Shown: piece after piece, positions 1 through 6,530 of the stretch
Layout: the number at the start of each line of letters is the position of its first letter
Position numbering within the stretch: the stretch's first letter is position 1
NCBI GenBank assembly: GCA_031431235.1
Contig: JANPDA010000470.1
Coordinates: 1-10,038, forward strand
DNA length: 10,038 bases
From: JANNSW01 sp031431235
Lineage (GTDB): Bacteria > Pseudomonadota > Alphaproteobacteria > Rhizobiales > Hyphomicrobiaceae
Direction: 5' to 3'
The notes under the pieces: model-generated
Told to the model about the DNA's origin: nothing
Databases searched by the model: none
What the model saw: only the letters and a program-made list of their open reading frames with translations
Made by a program: the position numbers and the translations under genes

Positions 1-76
1 GGAGGAGCAGCAGGAGCAGTGCGAAGCGGGTGGGACGACCGCACTGGCGAAGCAACCGATAGACGCAAGACCACAT
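1..76 (-). CDS. Candidate N-terminus of a membrane or exported protein, cut by the left edge
   Basis: An ATG at 76 on the minus strand opens a frame that stays open to the edge, giving 25 codons. The peptide begins MWSCVYRLLRQCGRPTRFAL and continues with further leucines: a basic N-region followed by a hydrophobic stretch, as in a signal peptide or signal anchor. A strong Shine-Dalgarno sequence (GGGAGG, 82-87) sits 5 nt upstream, and a -10-like CATAAT lies at 106-111 without a convincing -35. It would begin 93 bp downstream of the mvaB stop on the same strand. The family cannot be named from 25 residues. The call rests on the ribosome site plus the peptide character and could be chance. Confidence 0.45.
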   Translation of the reverse strand, partial: MWSCVYRLLRQCGRPTRFALLLLLL

Positions 77-81
77 CTGCC

Positions 82-87
82 CCTCCC
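82..87 (-). promoter_or_regulatory. Shine-Dalgarno site of the left-edge gene
   Basis: GGGAGG on the minus strand, 5 nt before the ATG at 76. It is the main reason for calling a gene start here. Confidence 0.45.
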
Positions 88-169
88 AAGCCAACGACCT
101 CGGGCATTATGGCAGAGGTGGCGGCGCATTGAAGCGTATTCGAGCCTGCGTGGATTTCCGCTGCGATGC

Positions 170-1063
170 TCAGCCCAGCGCGCGCGCGACCTTCGAGCCT
201 GTCTGCCTGCCGAGTACGCCTGTAATGTAGGTTCCAGCCGCGATCAGCTTGTCGAGGTCGATGCCGGTAGCGATCCCCAGCCCTTCGAGCATGTAGACCA
301 CGTCCTCGGTCGCGACATTGCCGGAGGCGCCCTTGGCGTAGGGGCAGCCGCCCAGGCCCGCGACCGAAGCGTCGATCGCGGCGATGCCGAGATCGAGGCA
401 GGCATGGATGTTGGCGAGCGCCTGCCCGTAGGTATCGTGGAAGTGAAGGGCGAGCTGGCCGGGTGGCACCTTGGCGGCGACCGCCTCGACCATGCGGCGG
501 GCCCGCTCCGGCGTGCCGACGCCGATGGTGTCGCCTAGCGAGATCTCACCGCAGCCGAGTTGCATGAGTTGGGCTGCCACCTCGACAACCCTGGCCGGCG
601 CGACATCCCCCTCGTAGGGGCACCCCAGCACGCAGGAGACATAGCCGCGCAGTGCGATCCCTTCTGCGCTGGCACGCGCAGCGACTGGCGCAAAGCGGGC
701 AAGGCTCTCGGCGATCGTGCAGTTGATATTCCTGTGCGAGAAGGTTTCAGAAGCCGCCGCGAACACGGCGACATGGCGCGCACCCGCCGCGATCGCAGCT
801 TCCAGCCCCTTCTCGTTGGGCACCAGCACCCAGGGCCTCAGGCCGGGCAGCGCCGCCACTGCCCGCAGCACCTCGGCCGAATCCGCCATCTGCGGCACCC
901 ATTTGGGCGAGACGAAGCTGCCGATCTCGATCTCGACGAGACCTGCCGCCCCGAGCCGCTCGATCAGCCCGATCTTGGCGGCAGTCGGCACGACCATCTT
1001 CTCGTTCTGCAGCCCGTCGCGGGGCGACATCTCGACGATCCGGATGCGGGATGGCAGGGTCAT
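170..1063 (-). CDS. mvaB: Hydroxymethylglutaryl-CoA lyase
   Basis: This 297-residue enzyme of the DRE-TIM metallolyase family cleaves (S)-HMG-CoA to acetyl-CoA and acetoacetate, the final step of leucine catabolism, in the cytoplasm. Visible family signatures are SPRDGLQNE near residues 13-21 (catalytic Arg15 and metal ligand Asp16), SLGDTIGVGTP near 175-185, the metal-binding HFHDT with His207 and His209, and the glycine-rich active-site loop GLGGCPYAKGASGN with catalytic Cys240. Length is normal and no key residue is missing. The ATG start is supported by GAGG at 1071-1074 with 7-nt spacing. The gene lies 38 bp downstream of the small exported-protein gene, so the two may share a transcript. 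No methylcrotonyl-CoA carboxylase or isovaleryl-CoA dehydrogenase gene is adjacent, although mvaB is often found with them. Confidence 0.95.
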   Translation of the reverse strand: MTLPSRIRIVEMSPRDGLQNEKMVVPTAAKIGLIERLGAAGLVEIEIGSFVSPKWVPQMADSAEVLRAVAALPGLRPWVLVPNEKGLEAAIAAGARHVAVFAAASETFSHRNINCTIAESLARFAPVAARASAEGIALRGYVSCVLGCPYEGDVAPARVVEVAAQLMQLGCGEISLGDTIGVGTPERARRMVEAVAAKVPPGQLALHFHDTYGQALANIHACLDLGIAAIDASVAGLGGCPYAKGASGNVATEDVVYMLEGLGIATGIDLDKLIAAGTYITGVLGRQTGSKVARALG

Positions 1064-1101
1064 GCCAGTGCCTCACGCGACTCGAGCGCGACCGGTCGGG
1101 G

Positions 1102-1428
1102 CTAATCGAGGCCGATCAACTCACCCAGGATGCCGCGGCCGATGCCTTGGCCGGTGCGGTCGCCCTCCCAGAAGTGGAAGTGATAGTTCCGCGCCGTCGT
1201 CTCGCAGGAATTGTAGATGCAGCGGATCCAACCGTGATCGGGGATCAGGACCTCGTCGTCGCCGCGGTCGTCCTGGCGCACGGGGAAGGTCACGGGCTCC
1301 GAGCCGCCGATCGCGGTGACGGTCACCGACCGGTAGGCTTCACCCGCGAAATCCTGGGCTGCGACCGGCAAGGCCATGGCGACCGATATCAGGCCGGCGA
1401 GAATGACAGGTGTGGCAAGCATGCGCAT
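1102..1428 (-). CDS. Small exported protein of unknown function
   Basis: A 108-residue protein. It begins MRMLATPVILAGLISVAMAL followed by PVAAQ, a clear Sec signal peptide likely cut after AAQ (about residue 25). The mature part of about 83 residues has two cysteines (in WIRCIYNSC), which could form a disulfide in the periplasm, and an aromatic/His-rich stretch (NYHFHFWEGD) before a Gly-rich C-terminus. I recognise no family. The ATG at 1428 is preferred over an upstream in-frame TTG at 1446 because GAGGA at 1436-1440 lies 7 nt before the ATG and the signal peptide then begins normally. It is the first gene of a possible two-gene unit with mvaB and is divergent from the potassium channel gene. 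A periplasmic location is inferred. Confidence 0.75.
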   Translation of the reverse strand: MRMLATPVILAGLISVAMALPVAAQDFAGEAYRSVTVTAIGGSEPVTFPVRQDDRGDDEVLIPDHGWIRCIYNSCETTARNYHFHFWEGDRTGQGIGRGILGELIGLD

Positions 1429-1493
1429 CGGGCTTTCCTCGGGCAACGGTCGATTGCTGCCGATCCTACACCAATCGGGCCAGCGCCGGAACC

Positions 1494-1553
1494 CGCTTCG
1501 ACTTCACCCGCTTCGACCTCACCCGCCTCGACTTCACCCGCCTCGACCTCGAT
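1494..1553. repeat. Four tandem 15-bp repeats in a divergent intergenic region
   Basis: Four head-to-tail copies of a 15-bp unit of the form CGCYTCGACYTCACC (1494-1508, 1509-1523, 1524-1538, 1539-1553). The two variable Y positions run T/T, T/C, C/T, C/C, and only the last copy diverges at its end (GAT instead of ACC). The array lies between the exported-protein start (1428) and the channel start (about 1589). The period is a multiple of three, so several frames stay open through it (for example a GEVEA repeat on minus), which inflates overlapping open frames. Polymerase slippage or a regulatory array are both possible. Confidence 0.85.
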
Positions 1554-1588
1554 CCGACATCGGGCTTGCAATCCGGCGCGCACTGGCA

Positions 1589-2857
1589 ATGATCGCAAGG
1601 ATGCCCAACGCTAGACCAGAACCGCCAGCCGGATCGATCGCTGATCGCATGCGCCGGCTCGCCCGGGAGCGCCTCGCCGGCCTGCGGAGGCCGCCGACGG
1701 GGCTGCGCCGGCGCGTCTACGAGGTGCTGGAGCTCGGGCGGGGCGAGGATCGGCTCAGCGCCTGGGTGGACGCATTCCTGATCGCGCTGATCGTGCTCAA
1801 CGTGCTCGCCTTTGTCGCCGAGACGGTGCCGAGCATCGAGCGGGAATTGGGCGGCTGGCTGTTCGGTTTCGAGATCTTCTCGGTGATCCTGTTCTCGATC
1901 GAGTACGGCTTGCGGATCTGGAGCTCGGTCGAGGCGACCTTTCTGAAGCGGCTGCCGCCCTGGCAAGCGCGTCTGGGGTTCGCACGCAGGCCCGAGCTGC
2001 TGATCGATCTGCTGGCGGTGCTGCCGTTCTATCTGAGCTTCATCGCTCCCCTCGATCTGCGGCTGCTGCGCGTGCTCCGGCTGATGCGGTTCCTGAAGCT
2101 CGGCCGCTACTCGCCCGCCATGCATACGATCGTTCGCGTGCTCGGCAACGAGCGGCGGGCGCTGTTCGGCGCGCTGATGCTGGTGCTGACGGCGCTGCTG
2201 TTTGCCTCGACCGGCATGTACTATCTGGAATACCGCGCCCAGCCCGACCGGTTCGGAAGCATTCCGGAATCCGCCTGGTGGGCGATCGTGACGCTGACGA
2301 CGGTGGGCTATGGCGACGTGGCGCCGGTGACGCCGCTCGGCAAGCTGTTCGCAGGCTTCGTCATGCTGACGGGCCTCGTGGTGCTCGCGCTGCCGATCGC
2401 CATCATCGCCACCGGTTTTTCCCAAGAGGTCGGCCGGCGCGACTTCGTGCTCACCTGGTCGATGCTCTCCAAAATTCCCATGTTCGCCGATCTCGATGCC
2501 CACGCGGTCGCCGAGGTCATGCGCTGCCTTTCGGCACACAATTATCCCCCGCACCACGAGATCCTGAAGCGCGGCGCGGAAAGCGACGCCATGTACTTCG
2601 TCGCCTCGGGCAAGGTGCGCGCGCTGACGGCCACGGGTGAGACCGAGCTCGGGTCCAGCACGTCGTTCGGCGAGCTCGCCATGCTCGAGCATGCGCCGAG
2701 CGACTGCACCTATACGGCGGCCTCGCGCGTGCGTGTGCTGCGGCTCGACCGCGAAGGCTATCAGCAGTTGCACCTCGCCTACCCCGAGGTCGGCAACCAG
2801 ATCCGCCAGATCGCCGAGCGCCGGAAACTCGAGATCGAGGCCCGCCAAGCCGAGTAG
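1589..2857 (+). CDS. Voltage-gated-type K+ channel with C-terminal cyclic-nucleotide-binding-like domain
   Basis: A six-transmembrane potassium channel of about 422 residues, of the MlotiK1/bacterial Kv type, in the inner membrane. With the start at 1589, S1 is at about 59-79, S2 at 90-107, S3 at 136-153, S4 at 157-170 (LRLLRVLRLMRFLK, Arg or Lys about every third residue), S5 at 190-213, the selectivity filter TTVGYGD at 237-243, and S6 at 252-276. A cNMP-binding fold spans about 292-399, with its phosphate-binding cassette starting FGELAML at 360. The arginine that normally contacts the nucleotide phosphate (Pro-Arg-Ser-Ala in MlotiK1) is Ser371, followed by Asp372, so cAMP binding is doubtful. 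The start is uncertain: ATGs at 1589, 1601 and 1649 all lack a good ribosome site. The frame is open from 1376, but that stretch crosses the 15-bp repeats and overlaps the opposite gene. The M20 gene follows after 102 bp. Confidence 0.88.
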   Translation: MIARMPNARPEPPAGSIADRMRRLARERLAGLRRPPTGLRRRVYEVLELGRGEDRLSAWVDAFLIALIVLNVLAFVAETVPSIERELGGWLFGFEIFSVILFSIEYGLRIWSSVEATFLKRLPPWQARLGFARRPELLIDLLAVLPFYLSFIAPLDLRLLRVLRLMRFLKLGRYSPAMHTIVRVLGNERRALFGALMLVLTALLFASTGMYYLEYRAQPDRFGSIPESAWWAIVTLTTVGYGDVAPVTPLGKLFAGFVMLTGLVVLALPIAIIATGFSQEVGRRDFVLTWSMLSKIPMFADLDAHAVAEVMRCLSAHNYPPHHEILKRGAESDAMYFVASGKVRALTATGETELGSSTSFGELAMLEHAPSDCTYTAASRVRVLRLDREGYQQLHLAYPEVGNQIRQIAERRKLEIEARQAE

Positions 2858-2959
2858 CAGAGCCCGGTGCTTGCCTTTGGGCCCATGAGCGGCCAATCAT
2901 GCGGGCAAAGCCGCCACAGACCACGCTGCAAGATCGGCATCCATCCGAGGACCCGCCCA

Positions 2960-4114
2960 ATGATCGAGGACCGCATCCGCTCCTATGAGGCCGAGCTCGT
3001 CGCCATCCGCCGCGATCTGCACGAGCATCCAGAGCTCGCGTTCGAGGAGGTGCGGACGAGCAACGTCGTCGCCCAGAAGCTCGAGCAGTGGGGCTACAAG
3101 GTCGAGCGCGGATTGGCCAGGACCGGCCTCGTCGCGAGCCTCAGCAATGGCGGCGGCAACCGCTCGATCGGCATCCGCGCCGACATGGACGCGCTGCCGA
3201 TCCACGAGGAGACGGGCAAGGCCTATGCTTCGAAGACCGCCGGCAAGATGCATGCCTGTGGCCACGACGGCCACACCACCATGCTGCTCGGCGCCGCCCG
3301 CTACCTTGCCGAATCGAAGCACTTCAACGGCACCGTGCATCTCATTTTCCAGCCGGCGGAGGAGGACATCGGCGGCGCCCGCATCATGGTCGAGGAAGGC
3401 CTGTTCGACCGGTTTCCGTGCGACGCGGTGTTCGCCATGCACAACGAGCCCGGCACCCCGGCGGGCAAGCTCGGCTTCCGCTCCGGACTGATGATGGCGG
3501 CGGTCGATCAGGTGCAGATCACCATCCGCGGCAAGGGCGGCCATGGCGCCGATCCCCACAATACGATCGACCCGATCGTGGCTGGTGCTTCGCTGGTGAT
3601 GGCGCTGCAGTCGGTCGTTGGCCGCAACATCGATCCGCTGGCGCCCGCGGTGGTTACGGTCGGGTGCCTCAGGGCCGGCGCCGTCTGCAACGTCATCCCC
3701 GAGACCGCGTTCATGGATATCGGCATCCGCTTCTTCGACAAGAAGACGGGCGAGATCATGCGCAAGCGGATCGAGACGCTGGCGCGCTCGCAGGCCGAGA
3801 GCTTTGGCGCAACGGCGGAGATCACGTGGCTTCGCGGCTATCCGGCCGTCATCAACAATGCCGAGGAGACGGCGCTCGCCAAGGCAGCCGCGATCGAGCT
3901 CGTCGGCGAGGATCGCGTCTTCGACGTCCCCAAACCCTATCTCGGCAGCGAGGATTTCTCGTTCATGCTGGAGCAGAAGCCGGGCTCGTATCTGATGATC
4001 GGCAATGGCGAGAGCGCAGGGCTGCACCATCCGAAGTATGACTTCAACGATGCCGCGCTGGTGCCGGGCGCCGCCTATTGGGGCCACCTCGTCGAGCACT
4101 TTTTGAAGGCGTGA
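2960..4114 (+). CDS. M20 (M20D) family metallo-amidohydrolase, hippurate hydrolase-like
   Basis: This 384-residue cytoplasmic enzyme is predicted to hydrolyse N-acyl amino acids such as hippurate or IAA-amino-acid conjugates; the substrate is not readable from sequence. Dinuclear-metal and catalytic features are intact: RDLHEHPEL near 18-26, GIRADMDALP near 71-80, HACGHDGHT with Cys100 and His102, QPAEE with Glu134 and Glu135, His161 in MHNEPG, the dimerisation-domain GKGGHGADPH near 191-200, and the C-terminal LHHPKYDFND with His356 and His357. Length is typical for the family. The ATG at 2960 is chosen because the conserved N-terminus starts right after it and GAGG (2947-2950) lies 9 nt upstream; the frame is open from 2867, but those extra residues look non-conserved. 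It follows the channel gene on the same strand and may be cotranscribed, with no obvious functional link. Confidence 0.92.
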   Translation: MIEDRIRSYEAELVAIRRDLHEHPELAFEEVRTSNVVAQKLEQWGYKVERGLARTGLVASLSNGGGNRSIGIRADMDALPIHEETGKAYASKTAGKMHACGHDGHTTMLLGAARYLAESKHFNGTVHLIFQPAEEDIGGARIMVEEGLFDRFPCDAVFAMHNEPGTPAGKLGFRSGLMMAAVDQVQITIRGKGGHGADPHNTIDPIVAGASLVMALQSVVGRNIDPLAPAVVTVGCLRAGAVCNVIPETAFMDIGIRFFDKKTGEIMRKRIETLARSQAESFGATAEITWLRGYPAVINNAEETALAKAAAIELVGEDRVFDVPKPYLGSEDFSFMLEQKPGSYLMIGNGESAGLHHPKYDFNDAALVPGAAYWGHLVEHFLKA

Positions 4115-4257
4115 TCACGTAGGCTGGCTGGTGCTGAGGCCGGTCCTCGACCGGCCGATGCCCAGCATGAGTGGCGCTGGGCTTTGACCGACGAGGTGTC
4201 GGCCGCGGCGCCATAGACGCCGTTATAGGTCGCGTGCCAAGTCATGGCCACAGACGA
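4115..4257. other. Gene-free gap between converging genes, with short hairpins
   Basis: No convincing gene. It holds two short perfect hairpins: GGCCGGT/ACCGGCC (4138-4156) and CCGAC/GTCGG (4188-4202, five-base loop). A 61-codon minus-strand open frame crosses it from 4260 to 4075, but it enters the M20 coding end, has no recognisable family and looks spurious. Confidence 0.5.
4138..4156 (+). terminator. Candidate terminator hairpin after the M20 gene
   Basis: A perfect 7-bp GC stem (GGCCGGT and ACCGGCC) with a 5-nt loop lies 23 nt after the amidohydrolase stop. No T-tract follows, so intrinsic termination here is uncertain. Confidence 0.3.
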
Positions 4258-4283
4258 CAAAGGCGGCCGAGCAGCCGCCTTTG
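4258..4283 (-). terminator. Rho-independent-type terminator downstream of rplS
   Basis: A perfect 10-bp stem (CAAAGGCGGC paired with GCCGCCTTTG) with a 6-nt loop lies 35 nt past the rplS stop. Read from the minus strand, the stem opens with AAA and closes with TTT, a layout common in compact bidirectional terminators. The T-run outside the stem is poor. It may also stop transcripts converging from the M20 gene. Confidence 0.65.
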
Positions 4284-4318
4284 GGACAAAACCAACCGTG
4301 GATCGATCGCGCCTTTGC

Positions 4319-4996
4319 TCAGGCCTTCGCGTCCTCGACAGGGGGCAGCTCGGCGGCGGCAGCCTCGGCCATCAGCGCGCGCGACTGGCCGAGCCAGTCC
4401 TCGCGCTCCATGCGTCCCTCCAGGTTCAGCACCTCGTCGACACGAGCGATGTCGTCATCGGAGAAATTGGTGATCTGCTCGAACTTGGTGATGCCGAGCT
4501 TGACGAGGCGCTTCTCCAGCTCCTCGCCCAGGCCCTTGATCCTCTTCAAATCGTCGGGCTCGCCCTTGGGCTTCTTGAAGCCTTTCCAGTTGTCGAGCTG
4601 GGCGAGCTTCTTGCCGCGGACGTCGGTGCGCTCGAAGATGCGGGCGGCCTTGCCGCGCAGACCGCGCAGGTAATACAGTTTGGCGCGACGGACTTCGCCG
4701 CGGCGCACCACCTCGACTGATTCGATCATCGGCGAATAGACCGGGAAGATGCGCTCGACGCCCTCGCCGTAGGAGATCTTGCGGACCGTGAAGTTCTCGT
4801 TCAGGCCCTGGCCGGCGCGGGCGATGCAGAGGCCTTCGTAGACCTGGACGCGCGAGTTCTCGCCCTCGACGATGCGGACGCCGACTTTCACAGTGTCGCC
4901 CGATTCGAATTGCGGCACCGGCCGTTTCGCGACGAGTTGCGCCACCTGCTCGGCCTCGAGCTGCTCGATGATGTTCGCCGTTGCGTGCGGTTTCAT
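4319..4996 (-). CDS. rplS: Ribosomal protein bL19 with C-terminal helix-hairpin-helix-like extension
   Basis: A 225-residue large-subunit ribosomal protein. Residues 1-123 are a full bL19 (NIIEQLEAEQ, FESGDTVKV, FTVRKISYGEGVERIFPVYSP, VRRGEVRRAKLYYLRGLRGKAARI). A linker (about 124-147) and an extra domain (about 148-209) follow. The extra domain, with DDLKRIKGLGEELEKRLVKL, ITKFEQITNFSDDDIARVDE and MEREDWLGQ, resembles the helix-hairpin-helix-like tail I associate with alphaproteobacterial bL21 and NuoE proteins. The tail ends in an Ala/Glu-rich stretch. Typical bL19 is about 115-130 residues. The ATG at 4996 is fixed by homology and by AAGGAC (5004-5009, 7-nt spacing). bL19 sits at the 30S-50S interface; the role of the tail is unknown. 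The usual upstream partner trmD is absent here, replaced by a tolC-like gene. Confidence 0.93.
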   Translation of the reverse strand: MKPHATANIIEQLEAEQVAQLVAKRPVPQFESGDTVKVGVRIVEGENSRVQVYEGLCIARAGQGLNENFTVRKISYGEGVERIFPVYSPMIESVEVVRRGEVRRAKLYYLRGLRGKAARIFERTDVRGKKLAQLDNWKGFKKPKGEPDDLKRIKGLGEELEKRLVKLGITKFEQITNFSDDDIARVDEVLNLEGRMEREDWLGQSRALMAEAAAAELPPVEDAKA

Positions 4997-5081
4997 TGCA
5001 TTTGTCCTTGTCGAGCACGCAGAGGAGCGGCGCACCGAGGCGCGGCTCTTGCGACAGAGCGTCGTTGGATTTCGTGCGTGC

Positions 5082-5110
5082 CTTGTAACCGAAGGCAATG
5101 GCGTTGTCGA
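5082..5110 (-). promoter_or_regulatory. Candidate sigma-70-type promoter of rplS
   Basis: On the minus strand a -35-like TCGACA (5105-5110, 5 of 6 to TTGACA) and a -10-like TACAAG (5082-5087, 4 of 6 to TATAAT) are separated by exactly 17 nt. Transcription would start near 5075, giving a leader of about 80 nt. It fits an rplS gene no longer in a trmD operon. Short motifs in GC-rich DNA are weak evidence. Confidence 0.4.
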
Positions 5111-5116
5111 GCCTTT

Positions 5117-5144
5117 CGGGTCGGGCCATCCGGGTCGGGCTATC
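5117..5144. repeat. Two tandem 14-bp repeats upstream of the rplS promoter
   Basis: CGGGTCGGGCCATC (5117-5130) is followed directly by CGGGTCGGGCTATC (5131-5144), with one mismatch in 14. The pair begins 7 nt upstream of the candidate -35 of rplS and about 30 nt past the tolC stop. It could be an operator pair or a simple duplication. Confidence 0.75.
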
Positions 5145-5174
5145 AGCCCCGAGTTCAGATTTCCCCTCTGAGCT

Positions 5175-6530
5175 TCACGGCAGCGTCACCCAGGACCTGG
5201 CCAAGGACGGCTCGGCTATGGCCTCATCGGGGAGCGGCAGGTCGAGTGCGGCGACGAGCGTGCCGATCGCGGCAAGCACCCGATAGCTATTGAAGACGGC
5301 CGACAGCTGCTCGGTTGCAAGCGTCGTCTCATTGACGAAGATCTCGTTCTGGATGTCGAGAATGTCGAGCAGCGAGCGCTGACCGAGGTCGAACTGGCTC
5401 GTATAGGCAACGACCAGCTGCCGGTTCTCGTCACGCTGGCGGGCAATCGTCTCCAAGCGCTGACGCGCCGAGCGGATGGCGAGCCAGGAGATGCGCACCT
5501 CCTTCTCGATGAAGCGAGCGGCGTTCTCTGCCGTCCGCTCGGCCTGGTCGTGGCGGTGCTTGGCCTCACGCACGCGCGACGTGTCGATGCCGCCATTGTA
5601 GAGGTTCTTCTTGAGGGTCAGCATCGCAGTCAGCTCGTTGGACAAGCCGAAGTCGCCGTCCTCGCTCGATTCGTGGCTGGCCGCGACCTCGATGCCGACT
5701 TTGGGATAGAACTCGGACTCTGCCGTGCCGATGGCGGCCTCGGCCGCGAGCGCATCATGGCGCAAAGCCGACAGCGAAGGGGCGTTGGCCACCGCGAGAG
5801 CGACCGCTTCCTCCACACTGCCGGGCAGATGAGCATCGGGAGACGTCGCCGGCGCGAGCCGCCCGGGTGCCTCGCCGACGACGGAAACAAAGAGCGACTG
5901 CGCGTCGATGTGACGGGCCTTGGCATCGATCAGCGAGGCCTCGGCACTCGCCACTCGCGCGCGCGCCTGCACCAGCTCGGCCTCCGGTGATTTGCCACCG
6001 GCGACGCGCGACTTCACCCGCGACTGGAACTTGCGGTGGGCCTCGAGGTTGTCCTCCGAGATCCTGAGCACACGGCCCGCACGCTGCACCTCGAGATAGG
6101 CTTGGATCGCCTGCAGGGCGAGCGAGTTGGCGGTATCGGCAACCCGGTGGCGCGCGCTGTTGACGCGATTGCCTTGCCGCTCGACCTCATAGAATGTCTT
6201 CCAGCCGTCGAACACCGGCAGCTCGATCATGCCGGACACGCTGCCTTGCATGGTGTCGTCGTCGAAATCGTCGAGAGCGCCTTCCTTGTCGTTCTCCCGG
6301 CGGAGATAGCCGCCCTTGCCGGTCACGTCGAGCTTGGGCCGCCCGAGACCCTTGGCGGCCTCGAGATCCTCATCGATGGCGAGGCGATTGGCCATCAAGG
6401 CCTGGATTTCGGGATTGGTGAAAAGTGTACGCTCCACGATCGAGCGCAAATCATCGGCCCCGGCTGGGACCGTCCACAGCACAATGGCACAAGCAATGCC
6501 GACTGCGCACAGCCACGCATCCCGCAACAT
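5175..6530 (-). CDS. tolC: TolC/LapE-family outer-membrane channel of a type I secretion system
   Basis: A 451-residue outer-membrane efflux protein. Residues 1-25 form a signal peptide (MLRDAWLCAVGIACAIVLWT then VPAGA), with cleavage likely before DDL. Two OEP repeats follow (about 27-225 and 240-440), with the expected internal symmetry: the strand-rich ELPVFDGWKTFYEVERQ near 103-119 matches LKKNLYNGGIDTSRVREAK near 306-324. The long helices of the periplasmic tunnel follow each. TSQFDLGQRSLLDILDIQNE near 377-396 is the motif typical of this family. Length is normal. An AGGGGG site (6535-6540) lies 4 nt before the ATG. The RTX adhesin gene ends 170 bp upstream on the same strand, so this is probably the outer channel for that adhesin, although TolC homologues also serve drug efflux. 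The ABC transporter and membrane-fusion genes are not in the window. Confidence 0.9.
   Translation of the reverse strand: MLRDAWLCAVGIACAIVLWTVPAGADDLRSIVERTLFTNPEIQALMANRLAIDEDLEAAKGLGRPKLDVTGKGGYLRRENDKEGALDDFDDDTMQGSVSGMIELPVFDGWKTFYEVERQGNRVNSARHRVADTANSLALQAIQAYLEVQRAGRVLRISEDNLEAHRKFQSRVKSRVAGGKSPEAELVQARARVASAEASLIDAKARHIDAQSLFVSVVGEAPGRLAPATSPDAHLPGSVEEAVALAVANAPSLSALRHDALAAEAAIGTAESEFYPKVGIEVAASHESSEDGDFGLSNELTAMLTLKKNLYNGGIDTSRVREAKHRHDQAERTAENAARFIEKEVRISWLAIRSARQRLETIARQRDENRQLVVAYTSQFDLGQRSLLDILDIQNEIFVNETTLATEQLSAVFNSYRVLAAIGTLVAALDLPLPDEAIAEPSLARSWVTLP

Noticed and set aside
1376..1588. Upstream extension of the channel gene to the ATG at 1376
   Set aside because: The extra 71 codons overlap the start of the opposite exported-protein gene, run through the 15-bp repeats, and give a Pro/Arg/His-rich low-complexity peptide.
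1389..1598. A 69-codon minus-strand frame with a GEVEA pentapeptide repeat
   Set aside because: The peptide repeat is a direct by-product of the 15-bp DNA repeat, and the frame overlaps the start of the exported-protein gene out of phase. No ribosome site was noted.
1466..2896. A 476-codon minus-strand open frame opposite the potassium channel gene
   Set aside because: Its composition (His, Arg, Gln and Glu rich, low complexity) is that of an antisense mirror of a GC-rich gene; the plus-strand frame has clear channel motifs. Its N-terminal end also crosses the intergenic region.
3088..4041. A 317-codon plus-strand frame inside the amidohydrolase gene
   Set aside because: Arg/Gly/His-rich out-of-frame reading of the M20 gene with no recognisable motif.
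2897..4099. A 400-codon minus-strand open frame opposite the amidohydrolase gene
   Set aside because: An antisense shadow: the plus strand encodes a complete M20 enzyme with all metal ligands, and the minus frame shows no family features.
4075..4260. A 61-codon minus-strand frame in the amidohydrolase-rplS gap
   Set aside because: It overlaps the amidohydrolase coding end, begins inside the rplS terminator hairpin region, and resembles no known family.
4997..5098. Longer bL19 starting upstream at 5098
   Set aside because: The extra 34 residues have no bL19 similarity, and the ATG at 4996 has a well-placed AAGGAC ribosome site.
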